Shown here: positions 45,330-58,560 of the stretch, one piece after another
How positions within the stretch are numbered: the stretch's first letter is position 1
Layout of the letters: the number at the start of each line of letters is the position of its first letter
Notes under the pieces: generated by a model
Databases searched by the model: none
What the model saw: only the letters and a program-made list of their open reading frames with translations
What the model was told of the DNA's origin: nothing
Program-made: the position numbers and the translations under genes
Source: Icerya purchasi
Lineage: Eukaryota; Arthropoda; Insecta; Hemiptera; Monophlebidae
Reading direction: 5' to 3'
Assembly: GCA_039619475.1 (NCBI GenBank)
Contig: CM077116.1
Location: 380,642,760-380,706,759, forward strand
Length of the DNA stretch: 64,000 nucleotides

Positions 45330-46735
45330 ATAGACGAAGAATCAAAAAAAAGTCCTGAGACCGTTCTATGGCACTTAGAAAGCTATTTTTTTTTTTAATC
45401 GACAGCTCCAGGTCAGTGGCTTTTAGGAAAATTATAGAATGTCCAAAATTTTTATACCTTGGGGTTCAAAACGAGCAATGAATCAAATTTTTCTTCCACC
45501 ATAGACGAAAATAAGACAAAAGACCAAAAATGAAAAAAAATCTTTAGCCCATTCTATATCACCTAGAAAGCTAATTTTTTTTAATCCACAGCTTCAAGTC
45601 AGTAGCTTTTAGGGAAATTATAAAATGTTCAAAATTTTCAATACTTGGGGCTCAAAGCGAGCAATGAATCAAATTTTTCTTCCACCATAGACGAAAATAA
45701 GACAAAAGACGAAAAATCAAAAAAAAGTCCTGAGATCGTTCTATGCCACTTAGAAAGCTAACTTTTTTTTTAGTCGACAGCTCCAATTCAGTTGCTTTTA
45801 GGAAAATTATAGAGGGTCCAAAATTTTTATACCTTGGGGCTCAAAACGAGCAATGAATCAAATTTTTCTTCCACCATAGACGAAAATAAGACAGAAGACC
45901 AAAAATGAAAAAAAAATCCTGAGCCCGTTCTATGGCACTTAGAAGGCTAATTTTTTTTTTTAATCCTCAGCTTCAAGTCTGTCGCTTTTAGGAAAATTAT
46001 AAAATGTCCAAAATTTTCATACCTTGGGGCTCAAAACGAGCGATGTATCAAATTTTTCTACCAAAATAGAAGAAAATAAGACAAACACCAAAAATTACAA
46101 AAAAGTCCTGTGGCCGTTCTATGGCATTTAAGAAGTTAATTTTTTTTTTAATCGACAGCTCCAGGTCGGTAGCATTTAGGAAAAATATAAATTGCTCCAA
46201 AGTTTAATACTTTAGGGCTCAAAACGAGCAATAAATCAAAAATTAGACAAAAAATCAAAAAAAAAAGTTCTGAGACCGTTCTATGGCACTTGGAGAGCTA
46301 TTTTTTTTGTAAATCGACAGCTCTACATCAGTAGCATGTAGAAAAAATATAAAACGCTTAAAATTTTCATACCTTAGTGCTCAAAACGAGCAATAAATCA
46401 AAGCATTTCAAATTTTTAATCGTTTATCAAAAACTAATTATTCTACTGAACTGCTCTAGGTCTCATTTTAAAGAGAATTGAATTTAGAGTATTTTCCTCG
46501 CTTACACTATCCTTCTAGCGATTGAACTTTTTGAGCTATTTTATTTCAAACTTTTAACAAAATAATTTCAATTTTGGTATTATTAGATGAAAAATCAAAA
46601 AAAAGTCCTGAGACCGTTCTATGGCACGTAGAAAGCTAATTTTTTTTTAATCGACAGCTCCAGGTCAGTGGCTTTTAAGAAAATTATAAGATGTCCAAAA
46701 TTTTCATACCTTGGGGCTCAAAACAAAAAGGGAAT
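45330..46735. repeat. Tandem array, seven diverged units of about 188 bp
   Basis: The landmark CCGTTCTATGGCACTTAGAA recurs (with variants) at about 45361, 45549, 45736, 45924, 46114, 46276 and 46614. Each is followed by a T tract, ATCGACAGCTCCAGGTCAGT, and GGGGCTCAAAACGAGCAATG about 110 bases on. The sixth-to-seventh interval contains an unrelated 190-bp segment (about 46400-46585). It lies in the last desaturase intron, just upstream of Helitron helicase sequence, so it may be satellite carried by that Helitron. Confidence 0.85.
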
Positions 46736-47129
46736 AGATCAGCGCTAATTTAATAAGATCATTACCAATCACATGAAAACGCGGTACTACTGTATTTACC
46801 TACGCCGTACTCCCCATCAACGGGTACTGTATTTACCTACAGAGTACCGCGCTTCCACCCGCCCAACAACCGTTACTGGCTTTTCGTTCATCGTGTATTA
46901 CTCATAGTGGACAAAGACGAAACATCTTTTGTTAACGATTCTTCTTTTGTTTCCTCTATGTTGTATTATTGGTGTATTTTTAAATTTGAAAAACGACGTT
47001 GTAATTTTGAAGTTGTGATAGGCACAAGACTGAAGAAATGAGCAAACTAACGTATTTACTATTCTACGAACAGTATCGTGATAGTGGAAAGAGAAATATA
47101 GAGACTGGTCGCAATCGTTTTATAGAAAG

Positions 47130-47962
47130 GGTTCGAGGAGTATGTGTTTTTCGAAAGTGGTCCGAGTTACTCAAAATTTTTATTAGAAATTGGTGAAGGA
47201 AAAATGCCAGAGACTTTGTATGGCGAAGAAAATGGAATCCTATTAAATTTCGCCGATTTAAAAATGTTTACTTCACTTGATGAAATGATTGATCACATTT
47301 ATCTCGATGATGTTCTATCAAATTTTTCTAAAATGTCCAAAAGATGTATTTTATCACCAACGAATAAAAACAACAGATTGGAGATGAAATAAATTTATAT
47401 AGTGCTGATACAACTCTGATTGATGAAAAAGAAACAAATGGAGATTCCACACATTTATGTACTGAAATTTTAAACAAAATGTCAGACCCAGGAGTTCCAA
47501 ATCACAAAATTACTATAAAAATTGGAGCGATTTGTATCCTCATCAGAAATTTGAATTTCGAAGAAGGTCTGGTGAATGGAAGAAAAGTCGTCATTAAATC
47601 TGTTAAAGGTTTCATAATTGAAGTATTTCGTCCGGAAAATGAATGTAAGACGTTTCTAATTCCTAGGATCAGTTTCAAATTTATAGCTGGCGACACTGGC
47701 ATTTAGATTTTAAGGAGGCAGTTTCCTATCAAGTTAGCCTATGACAAAGCTCCGGGTGAAACATTGAATTTCGCCGCTGTTGATTTGAGGGATAATGTCT
47801 TCACTCATGGGCAATTGTATGTTGCCTTGAGCCGAGTGAGAACATCGAAAAATATATGCATTTTGAGCCTTGGTCACGACGAAACTCTCACAAAACGGGG
47901 GTTTGGGGGCGGGTCCGGGTGGGGGGTTGGGCCGCGAAGCGGCCAGGGGGAAAGCCCCCTAG
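47130..47962 (+). pseudogene. Helitron helicase C-terminus and 3-prime end
   Basis: Plus-strand pieces in PIF1-helicase order: FLLEIGEGKMPETLYG, LNFADLKMFTSLDEMIDHIY, RCILSPTNKNN, then DPGVPNHKITIKIGAICILI and RNLNFEEGLVNGRKVVIKSV, ISFKFIAGDTGI. After a frameshift come [16 protein letters not shown] and [17 protein letters not shown], the last helicase motif (VALSRVxS). Two or three frameshifts and stops inactivate it. The element ends about 80 bp past the coding part. It sits inside the desaturase intron on the opposite strand to the gene. Upstream Rep sequence is not seen. Confidence 0.85.
47930..47962 (+). mobile_element. Helitron 3-prime terminus: hairpins plus CTAG
   Basis: The perfect hairpin GGCCGCGAAGCGGCC (47930-47944) is followed by GGGGGAAAGCCCCC and then CTAG (47959-47962), with T as the next base, the canonical Helitron 3-prime boundary. 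The very GC-rich end stands out against the AT-rich intron. Confidence 0.85.
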
Positions 47963-49658
47963 TATATAATATATATATATAGATAGATAGATAGAAAATT
48001 GTAACATTAAACAGCTTATTATATTTATCATGAAATCGGTCGATACTCCAGGATCGTTAAAGAATTCAGAAATCTAATTCAAAATTCGATTATACATATA
48101 TATATATATATATATATGTATGAGCAAGAACGTATTATAACCGAATAAATTATGTACTGTAGTTGGATCAGTTTGCAGTGGAACTGCAAAGGTTTCTCTG
48201 ATCTTTAATAACGCCAGTCCAATTACTATACGTCACTAGAGAATCTCAAAATTTCTGAGTTACACTACAATATTCTACTACAACGAAACTATACCTGACA
48301 AGGAGTATTTCGAAGAGTCGCTAAGTTAACCCCTTCTTGCCACCTAAATTTAGCCGTAGCGTCATCTTTATTTATTAATAAATAAACTGGAGTGTTTTAT
48401 TGACTATTGCATGGCTTATTCGCAGGTAGGAGGTTCGGAAGTACACCAACACTGAAACACGATGCCGGAACCGTAATCTGCCTTTAGTCCTTTAAAACTG
48501 CTCTACTGATTCTGTTTTTTCGTGTAGATATTTCTTTATGATGGATCTCACTTTCTGCTTCGTATTGTCTGTCTCCTACAACTCGAGTTATTAGTTTTGG
48601 AGGATTACGTTCCAGAGAAGCGCAAAAAAACGTAGCGCCAACAATTTCGAGATCTATAAAGCTAACCAGGTGCTATTAGAACAGTACTCTACGCTCAAAT
48701 CATATCTTTCAAAAATAATCGCTGAAAAATTCCACGGTGGTTAATCGAGCTATCTGCTGGTGCGAATAAATTTGAAACCAACCTAACATAATACACGTAG
48801 GTTAAGAAGATGTACACGTAGTTCGCATCACGCATTTAGGCCTTTTCAAGTTCAATACTCTATTATGAAAGATTTAGAGTGGAAATAAGAAGTTGTTTTA
48901 AAAATTTTTTCAAACCTTTGCGGCGGCGATAGAGATATACATATTTGACATAAACTATTATATATTATTTTTGTATGGAGCACTATTTGTAACTAAAATC
49001 GATAAATCGGCTCTGGCAAAATCATTTAAAAGTTTGCGCTTTGAAAGCTTTCATTTCTATTACTGTTTTGTACCAATTAGACACACTCTTGGCTTCACAT
49101 TCATTCTACATTTAATTTTTTGTGGGACACTTATTCCTCGCGGCACCAGCTCATCTTCTTTCAATTTATATTTTGATCTTTCGCTTATTTTTTCACGACC
49201 GATATATTGATACGCACGCACTTCTCGTTTCCAGAGGGTTCGATAACAAGTAATTTATCAATTTTTTTTCTTAGCTGAACTTGAAAAAATGTTTTCACTA
49301 ATGTTTCAGTTTCGATATTTAATTTGAATAAATTTTAGGTTAGTTTTATTTTCTTTTATAAGCTTTGTCGTGCTTTTTTTGTTGTTTTTTTTTTCAGGTC
49401 GGAGTCGTAAAAAATGAACGATTCGATGTTTTTTTTCCTTTTTTAAGTTTTGCGATGTTTATTTTTTGCGACTTTGGCCCCGGAAAAAGAAAACAATAAA
49501 AAAAATTTTTACTTTGAATTAATAATGGTTTTTTGGTTTGTTTTCTTTTTTTTATTAAAACAGGTGACCGCGCAACTAGGAACATCAAGTCCTCGCACAA
49601 AAAAAGTCAGAATCGTCGAAATTCGTATCGAAATTAACATGAAAAAGATTATACTTAC
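47963..49658. other. Desaturase intron sequence, non-coding
   Basis: TA/GATA simple repeats at 47963-47994 and 48092-48117. No recognisable gene or element in the rest. Confidence 0.5.
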
Positions 49659-49844
49659 TTGTCGTAAGGTCTTGTGCCCCACATGTGAGCCGCACTGTTG
49701 ATCAGAAATGTTCCGTGCAATGTAATCGCATGGCGCAGTTGAACGCATACAAGGTGAGACATATAGATACTTTCGTTCCAAAAGTACATCGGGATGAAGG
49801 TTGGCAATATATAACTAATTATCATCACCAACGGAACGTAATAG
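49659..49844 (-). CDS. Acyl-CoA delta-9 desaturase, internal coding exon
   Basis: 186 bp, too short and too free of Met to stand out as an ORF. A GATCAG acceptor precedes it and a GTAAGT donor follows. It supplies the second-to-third membrane-spanning region: YYVPLVMIISYILPTFIPMY is a transmembrane helix, then FWNES, LRHAITLHGTFLINSAAHMW and GTRPYDK. The NSAAH-x-W-G-x-x-PYDK block is highly conserved in animal delta-9 desaturases and contains an Asn and a His near the metal site. It joins the exon at 59986-60322 as codon AA/C (Asn) and the last exon as AA/A (Lys), both keeping the frame. The introns on its sides are 10.1 kb and 5.0 kb. Confidence 0.93.
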
Positions 49845-52800
49845 CTGATCGCACATGGAAAATTGAAAAATTAAAAGATTTACAAAAATACTAAACGATA
49901 ATTAAATGCGAATAAACGGGGTGGGGATAGTGAAGTAGTAAACCAAGTAACGTATTCAGGAGGTCAACAATTATCGAAACAAAGTAAATACTAGAATAAC
50001 GAAGGCTTTGAACAAATACCGGTCACTTGAAAATCTTTAACAATTACCGCGAGAGTATAATTTTCAACGAAGCTGTTATAATTATCTTAACATACGGCAG
50101 TCAAGGTTTTTGACTGCAAAAATTATTAATAAAGCAAACCATGTTAAATGTTAAGAGAAAAGATAAATTTCCGTTTATAAGACAAAAAGTTAAAAAAAAC
50201 ATAATATAGAGGCGCAAGTAAGATATACGTTAGAAAACAAAAGTAGGCACGGAACATGTAGCAAGAATGAATGATGATCGATAGACCTATAGAGCCACTT
50301 TCCGCTTCCCCCGAATTATAAAAGAAGGCAGAGGCACTAACGAGGTAGAGGAATAATTTTAACAATTTCGTGTCTAATAGAAATTGTCACAGTAGGTGGA
50401 ATCGAATAGAAGAGGTTGCAGCAAACTTTTGTTCCCTATGGGCCGAGAAAATTTAATATTTATAGCTGTTTTTTCAAGTAATTTAACTAATTTAGATTAT
50501 AATTTAAAAATTTTCCCAATATAGGTTTATTTACTTATTTATTTATTTATTCAGTGCAACAGTGGTAGTGTGTATTACAGGATATGAGTATGTGGTTTAA
50601 ATTTTTGATCAGCATTTATCACGGATTATTCCACTGTATATATATATAAAAAAAAAATTTAAATCAAGCTGGTGTCATCAGCGCTGAAACCTAATTTATT
50701 TTTCCTTATTAAAATGTAATGATAGAATCTAACGATTATAATAATTATAATAATCTAATCGTAGTCGTTAATTATTTGGACTATATAAAAATAGAATGCG
50801 AAATTAACTGTAACAGGAACAGATATCGTTCCCGGAACAGCGATTGTACATGAAACGAAAAGTTTAACTGTAACAAAAATTATACTTGGGACTGAAATTG
50901 AAACTGAAACAATAATAATATGGAATGGCCTACCGTAGCTATCATGCCAGGCATAAAACTTCTCTTAATAGGCCATCACTACTGAAATATATCGTGTATT
51001 GGAAAAAGTACTTTGAGATACTTATTATTCTTGTGATAATGGCCTTTTATTAAAAAGTCTATAATTTCGCTTTGTTTAAAATGCGAACAATTTAAACTGA
51101 TGACGAGTTAGGATGGTTTTTTCTGGGTTTTACAACGAACCTATTACGGTAAGGTCCGATATACGATGATCGCATCTTATTTTGGATCGGATTCTTCTTC
51201 GTAGATATTAATTTTTCGGTCTTCACCTCGATGTGTGAAATTACGTGTCTTCTGTTTGAAACGGACTATGCGACGAATCCGGCTAAAGCCGGTTCTCCTG
51301 CCAGCATAATTCGAAGAATGTTCTTGAATGAAAATTATGCTTCAATTATCTGGCGTGCAAAATACTCGAGCTTATTATCCTTTTCGTTGAAATATGTATA
51401 TGTTTTCATGTTTTTTCATTATTTCCTCCGATGGCATATCGTTGAAGAAGAAGAAAACGGTTACACAACGTTCTAAAATGTTTTACGTAATGCTGCCGAT
51501 AGCGGGAAAACAATAGCGTTCTTCCTGGTTGTTTTTGTTTGAGAATTTGAGAAAGATGTTTTGTTGGAATAAGTAGGATTTCCAGTTAAATTGGTATCGA
51601 TTTTATGGCTAGCGAACTTTCGTCGATTTTTTCGAAAAAGATATCTGCACATTGGATTATCAGATAGGGGATCAGCGTTTACAGAATAGCGTCGTGTTAT
51701 TAATTTCCATAGATGTAGCTTATGATAAAAATCGACACGGCCAGCAGAGAGAATAGTCAAAGGAAAACGGTCATTTTACGCAAAAATATTCCTATTTTCG
51801 GGGTAAAACAGCAATTTTACCGTAAAATACCACATTTCCGCATAAATCGCTCGATTTTTATTATAAGCGTCCCCATTTCGGACAATTTTTTATTGGTCCT
51901 AAAGACCCAGCCTCAGAAAGATGTTGTCACAGTTTCTGTAATCGAATTATGTCCGCGCGCCTATATCCTTTATCAATAATTAGTTATTTGTCACGATGAT
52001 GGTTTAATATTTCCATTCCTCGATACCTGTACACCAATCCTACATTATCCATTTTACTATCCCTTCTGTTCCGCTTTAAACAGCACGAATTCCAAGTTCT
52101 CTTTATACCCTCCTTTAATTAATTGTTTTTGACGATGCGGTATCCTAGTCGTGTATTACTGTCAACTTTATCCTTTGTGTCATTTGTTATTGTAACGCCG
52201 GTTTTTGCAATTGGCTCGCGGCTCCGTCATTCTTGATTAATGTTATTTTTTCGATTCCGCTCAGTTCCGGGTAACAATAATATTATCCGAAAACAGTTGG
52301 TGATTTATGCGCTTTTAATTATTTTAGATATATTCCGCGAATGTATTTATCGCAAAGGTGTAAGACAGAGAATTTATTGTTTTTTAGGGTGCCATTGTTA
52401 GTTATCTCAGTTATATTTACCTATGTACATTAATACATATCCAGCGCATACACGCTTGTCTGAAATTAATTCTTTGGACGAGTATATATCTGCGATTTTT
52501 CAACAACAATTTGACATACTGTACAGAGTAGGATAAAGGATATTACGAAATAAAACAAAAAAGTATGTTGAAAGCATACACTGGAAGGACCTGTAGCGTT
52601 ACTGTACTTATAGGCATCAATTTTACAAAATTTTGGCACGTTTTATTTACTTATAGGTCTATTATTGCCGATACCTCTGGATGCGATATGGAATAATTTA
52701 TTATGTTGTATGCAAAAAATGTCTGCAGTTAACCTGTCGCCGGTAGAAATGTAATATAATCCGGAACAAGATTTAATTTACGCCGTTTAAGTATAAATGA

Positions 52801-53283
52801 TGATTTCAATTTTATTAAAAATAGAAATAATAACAATACTTTTATATTTGTCGGTCGTTTCTTTTAAGCTTGTCGAGGTTATCTTCTCGCACAGTTTTAA
52901 TAAATCATCATATTTTTATTACTCGTGTGTATCGAAACGAAAAAAGTGATTTTTGAAATGGATTCTTCAAGACATACAGTTTTCGGTTAGGAATGTGCGT
53001 GGACCGCGGGCTGGTGTAAAAGGTTATCCCATCAAAAACGTTAATTTTAAAAGTGGGAGCCAAGTTCAATATTAAGAATATGCGTGGTTGTCGTCTTTGC
53101 CGACAAAAGAATTGAGATCTAAATTGGTGCCAAGTTCTGTCTTGAAATTTATTTATAAGAACATACAACATTCTAAAATAAATTTAAAACACAATTTCTT
53201 GTTTTTTTTCATAGACAACAATGTTTGCTATTTAAAAATATATAATAATATCTTAAATGTGAACAGTGTCGAATTATTTAGAC
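49845..53283. other. Desaturase intron, non-coding
   Basis: AT-rich, with an ATTT-type simple repeat near 50530-50553. No ORF with recognisable motifs on either strand. Confidence 0.5.
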
Positions 53284-53509
53284 AAAGCAGATAATTTAGG
53301 ATAAATTAAAGCTTACGATTTGGCTTGACTAGTTTTTACCAGCAAACGAAATTTTTAGAAGAGTAAGATATTGTTGACCTTACAATATAAAAACAGTAAC
53401 TTACGTATAACATAAAAAGAAGATAAGTAGATTAGCCGAATATAAGATAACTTGTATGTGAAAACTAGCCATGTCAAATCGTTAGAATTTATCCTAAATA
53501 TCTGCTTTA
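53284..53509. repeat. MITE-like inverted-repeat element in the desaturase intron
   Basis: Arms of about 55 bp match in inverse orientation (53284-53340 and 53455-53509), sharing AAAGCAGATA, TTTAGGATAAATT and CTAGTTTT-type blocks with scattered differences. The centre is about 115 bp and non-coding. No clear target duplication. Confidence 0.7.
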
Positions 53510-55466
53510 TATATGTTTATATGTATGTTTGGTTTTCTGTTTGAATGACATATTAGATTAAGCATGTATAGAAATAAACTAAAAATAAAAATACTTTTAA
53601 TAATCTAGTTTCGTCAATATTTTTTTTTTTTTTTCCACTATATTATACTAGATTTACATTTTTCTAATTGCCCTTTGACGAACAGGGCCCACTGCGTCAC
53701 TCGTCGCTGTATTATTTCAGAAAATATTGATCTTCACTTACGTTTGTCTTTCCGCGATAGATCATGATAGTCTCATTCGTATTTTCCGAGTTGAGAATTT
53801 CTCTCTAAATTATGACACACTGTATGTCATTTAACCGCGTTCAATTGGCACCGGGAAAAAATTCAAATTTATTTTTTACAATGACGCTGCAGTGGATTGA
53901 CTCATTTCCAATTATATTTTTTTACGAAACATTTTACGTTATTCAAATAAGGCAACTCTGTTAATATTGAGTTTCACAAAATTACTTCGGGAGTTCGTGA
54001 AGCAACAGTTATTATAGTGACTAACTTTTTATACTTATTATATAGCTTCCCGGTGCAATTTATTTCTTCATTAAAAATCATTAGCGAGAACTTTGCGTAA
54101 ATTTTGAAATACTTTACTTTTTCGTGATTTGCACATAATATTTCTCCCTATCGTGTAGTTTTTTTTTTAAAAGAGGAAGCTCGAATTTAGGTTAACTGAA
54201 AAATTCCCAGCGAATAATACTATATGAACATATTCGAAAATAAGTTTGAAAACTGTGTTCTTTTTACATTAGCAGTTGACCTCCCGAACTTCCTTAAGTC
54301 TTATGGTATTTAGGGTCATTATGGTACATCGACATTTAGCTTTTTTTTGGTACCCATTTAAATTAAGGATCAAGGTAGCAAATTCGATCATTGTTTAATG
54401 AAATGAACCGACGGATTGCGAACTAAGGATATGTTTGTAAAATTTAAAAATTGTTAACGCGAAAACATCGAAAAAACAAAAGAACGGTAGAAATAAACGA
54501 AAAAAAAACATCTATCAAAAAACAGATGTATAGGGTAGAATAATTTTAGTTAAAAAGAAAAATCCAAAATAATGAAGGCACAATCGGCTCAGTTGCGGTT
54601 TCAAATTTCGATATGGTCGCGTTCAGTCGGCAGGATTTGAAAAATTCCAATGGAACGTAGAACACTATGTTTTACGTGAAACAATAACAATTTCAAGTTG
54701 TTCCTTAACTAGCTAGGAGCGCGGCGCCATGAATATTCTACGTTTTACTGTCGCAATAATTTTCAAGGAAATATAATTGAAATGAACGCAACAGCATCGT
54801 GTATGAAGAATGTCGAAACGTCAGCAACGAGATGTTTACTTTGTCGCTCGACAACACGTTCTTTTACTTCATCGGGTAAATACGTAATTTTATACATGGT
54901 AAATTCAATAATGGCTTACGGTAGCAGGGTACTATTGTCCTTAACACGGTAACAGTAGTCCCTCTATAGGCTAATAAAATATTTCCTAGGAAAACCTTCC
55001 AAGGTTTCTTATTGCATTGTGCCGACATTGCCGACTCATAGCCAACCATTCTGTCCGATCCTCATTCACTTCGTCACCCCTGAACTAGTCACCGTCTTCT
55101 GACGAAGTAATTTAATATTATTCTTATCAGACGCAGACGGTTGTATATGAAACAGCCTTATTATGTAGCGCACGTTGTTAAGTTTAATTCTTGACGTCCT
55201 TTCGATTTTTCAACATTTTCTACAAAAAACAAACGACCGTCTAGAAAATTGTGTTTTAAGTACTTTCGTAATTAAAGCGCTTAGTAGAAAAAGTTTTAGG
55301 GTACAGAATAAAATTCGTAGAAGTTTTAATTGAACAATCCGATAAAAGTTCGACTTAAAACTTCTGCGATCAGTGTTTTTTAATTATTTCATAGTTACCA
55401 CGCAAGATAGCGTATGAAATATATTATTGAAAACGATTTTAGAAATGAATGTACATATATGCATTA
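53510..55466. other. Desaturase intron, non-coding
   Basis: A T tract at about 53620-53634. The ORF-sized frames near 54864-55049 have no recognisable motif. Confidence 0.45.
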
Positions 55467-55617
55467 CAAGAAGAGGTCACGACCTGCCGGACACCGATTT
55501 TCATGAAATTTTGCAGATTGATAGAAGACCATGAGTATATAAACTACGGGTAAAATATTAGAATCCACCTTTTTGATTTACGTGAAAATTAAAATTTTTA
55601 GCAGCCGCATTTAACAG

Positions 55618-55708
<91 letters not shown>

Positions 55709-57071
55709 TACAACGTAATTCTTAGGCTACCACCCATTCGAAAAAATGTCCCAATTTTATGTAACGTTTGTTATATTTTATAGGATTTTTGTTATTGTTA
55801 TTTAAAAAATGTCACAATTTTATGTAATGAAATATGTAACGAAAAATGTAACGAAAAAATGTCTTATTTTATATAACGGAAGTTAAATGTTAGAATAAGA
55901 TTTTTGTGGTTATGTTATTTTTTGTGTGTGTTGATGCCAGTAAGAATTACGTTGTGAATTTTGATCATTTTATACAAAGTATAGAAGAGAAAGAGACAGA
56001 AATGAAAGTAAGAGGGGTTTGCGAGGCCAAAATGGCCGAGTATATATGAACTATGCAGAAAATTCCAGATTATGTTTATTTACCTTGTGCCAAATGGTTC
56101 GGAAGACTGATTGTTCTAAAATGAAGTATATTAAACAAAACAAAAAATAATAAAAAGCGATTAAATAATTTTAAAAAAATTAATTTTTAATTTAACAAAA
56201 ATTTCACCTTCTTCTTATTTGATTAACGTGCCGTGTACTGCCGCCTAGGCCAGAGGCACGGATAAGATAAGAGTTAGATGGAGCGGAATAGGTTAGTGGT
56301 CTTGAGAAAGCGTAGGAGGCGTTCAATTAACAAATTTAAACACGCTATTAATAATAACATTTATGTAGTGTAAAAACACAAGTCATGACAAACTTGTTTC
56401 GTAATGTAGTGGTAAAGAGGATGTCTATAAACGATAAACATGTTTTAAACGCAACGAATTCATTAAAAACATGTAAATAACAAAAAAATTGAAAGTATTT
56501 ATTGTATTTATATATTTTTTATTTTATTGACCTGGCTTTAGCCTTATTATAATTAGGTATAAAGAATTAAAATAATTAGATAATAAGAATTAATAATAAA
56601 AATACAAGATCGAAAATTTTATGTGACATCGGGGGATCCACCTTATTTTCAAGTTGTACGAATAAACGTCATTTTTACCACAAAACAAGCTTGTCATAAT
56701 TTGTGTTTTTATACTGTAAAAATGTAATAAATTACCTCTTTACATTTTTATTAAATTAAAAATCGATTTTTTAAAAATTATTTTATTACTTTTTAATAAT
56801 TTTTTAAAATTTAATATACTTCATTTTAGAATAATCAGTCTTCCGAACCATTTGCATAAAATAAATATAAACATAATCTGGAATTTATTACATATTTTTG
56901 TCTAAATGGCTATATGTATATTATCCGTGAAATGGGGCTTCTAAAAATTTAAATTTCTCGCGTAAATGAAAAAGCTGTTCTAATATTTTGTCCATAGTTC
57001 ATATACTCATGGTCTTCTATCGATCTGAAAAATTTCAGCAAAATCGGTGACCCGTAGGTCGTCTCCTTGTT
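55467..57071. repeat. 1.6-kb element with long terminal and internal inverted repeats
   Basis: The outer arms (55467-55620 and 56924-57071) match in inverse orientation, sharing ATAGAAGACCATGAGTATAT and flanking sequence. A second, inner inverted pair is found at 56060-56205 plus 56355-56400 against 56670-56890 (CCAGATTATGTTTAT, CAAATGGTTCGGAAGACTGA, TTCTAAAATGAAGTATATTA). The left arm is interrupted by a long TA tract. There is no coding capacity. It is best read as a large foldback or non-autonomous DNA transposon in the desaturase intron. Confidence 0.75.
55621..55704. repeat. (TA)n microsatellite, 42 units
   Basis: Uninterrupted alternating AT. Its length in the assembly may differ from the true length. 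Confidence 0.95.
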
Positions 57072-58397
57072 AGATTTTATCTTTTTTTGTCTTTATAAAT
57101 AATCAACTTTGCCTTGCACGTTTCATCTAGGCTTGAAGTGATATTAAAGATTAACTAATATTAATAACACGGAATAGGATTTAAATAGTTCCTCTATTCG
57201 TATTGTTAGCCCATTTTCATCCTTATTTATCAGAATTGATTGAAACAGTTGATTGAAAGTGTTGTAGCAGACGTATTGACACTTTTTGATGATGCTATTA
57301 CTTAATTATCCGATTATTAATTAATTAAAACATTTCTACATATACATGTTTAATTATTCTGTATTCATTTGTGTTAGGTCTACAGAGGAATAAAGTCTCG
57401 AAATGAAATTTAAACATACTTTGAATAACAAATATACATACACTTCAAACAGACAAATGTGAATTGTATATACACGTTTGCCATTTAAATCGGAAACGGT
57501 AACTTATAGAGATTTTTAAAATATCTTATTACTATTGTAAAAAATAATTTCGTATTCGTGAAAAAAAAGTTACGTAAAAAGTACGCACGATTTTATTAAG
57601 ACTGAACTTGGTATTTAAAAAAAAATTCAGTTACATTCTAGTTTTAATTTAAAGCAAAAAAAAAAAAAGCGGAAAATTAAAAACATAAAGAAATCATTGA
57701 CTAAGTGTAAAACGGCTTAACGAAAACTGAAATTGACTAAATACAGTAATTCATTCTGCAACATCGGGGCACCTGTTTTTATTAAAAATGCTCTGTACAG
57801 GTAAAGCACATTATTTTACTGATAATAGCAATAATGTAATCGGGCGTATCGGAGCAGTGCGAACGGTTGTATTTTTAGTTTCTAAAAAAATATATTGGTT
57901 CCGGTTTTTGTTTTAATAAAACCATCAGAGTGTGGTTTTTTCGCTCTTTGCAATTTAGTTTTTAATTATTCAGAATTACTTTTTGCGAGAAATTATCGAA
58001 TATCATTAATATATACGCTTCTCATCAAACTTCTCAAAATTAACCGAAAAATATAATAAGATTTGCGCTCATTTCTACTGTAAATTACACTTATATTTTT
58101 TAATCCGCGCGCGTAAAATATTGACACACGTTTTCTTCCTCGTCATACTTATTTTGTGTACTATTCTTTTTTCTCTCTTGCTCCATATTCTTTGTCTAAT
58201 TTTTAATATCGACAATTTTGTGAAATTCCAACGGAAACTTTTTTTTTTTTTTTTTTTTTGTTACATCATTGTATTCCGATTAAATCCTATATACAAAAAA
58301 CATGCACTTCGATAACTATCGACGTACGTATTAGATTCGCCGACTTCGCAAAATCAGTGAAATTACTTTCCCGCCTAATTCAAATTGATATTAGACA
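57072..58397. other. Desaturase intron, non-coding
   Basis: AT-rich; A tracts near 57657-57668 and a T tract at 58240-58259. Nothing else recognised. Confidence 0.45.
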
Positions 58398-58560
58398 GCT
58401 ACCGTGGCGTAATTGGTCAGACAGTAGTATTTCGTTCGTATGAAATCAAGTTCGAGTCCCGCGTCGCACACTGAAACCTTTAAAAATTTCACTTACGCTG
58501 GGTTACCCCCCCCCCCCCAAAAAAAAACCAATAAATAAATAAATATAAAAAAACATTAAT
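58398..58560 (+). mobile_element. tRNA-like SINE head with C/A tail
   Basis: A-box-like GTGGCGTAATTGGTCAGAC (58404-58422) and B-box GTTCGAGTCCCGC (58450-58462) at tRNA-like spacing. A short body of about 35 bp and a poly-C/poly-A tract at 58506-58528 follow. The acceptor arms do not pair, so it is not a working tRNA gene. It belongs to a different SINE type from that at 34350-34545. The extent to the right is uncertain. Confidence 0.5.

Noticed and set aside
45330..46735. Regular repeats that could suggest a CRISPR-like array
   Set aside because: Units of about 188 bp without short conserved repeats or unique spacers, in a eukaryotic intron; it is an ordinary diverged tandem array.
55621..55704. 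AT tract as a replication origin or promoter
   Set aside because: A simple (TA)n microsatellite in an intron; nothing else supports a function.
58398..58470. Possible functional tRNA gene
   Set aside because: A and B boxes are present, but the acceptor and anticodon stems do not pair; treated as a SINE head.
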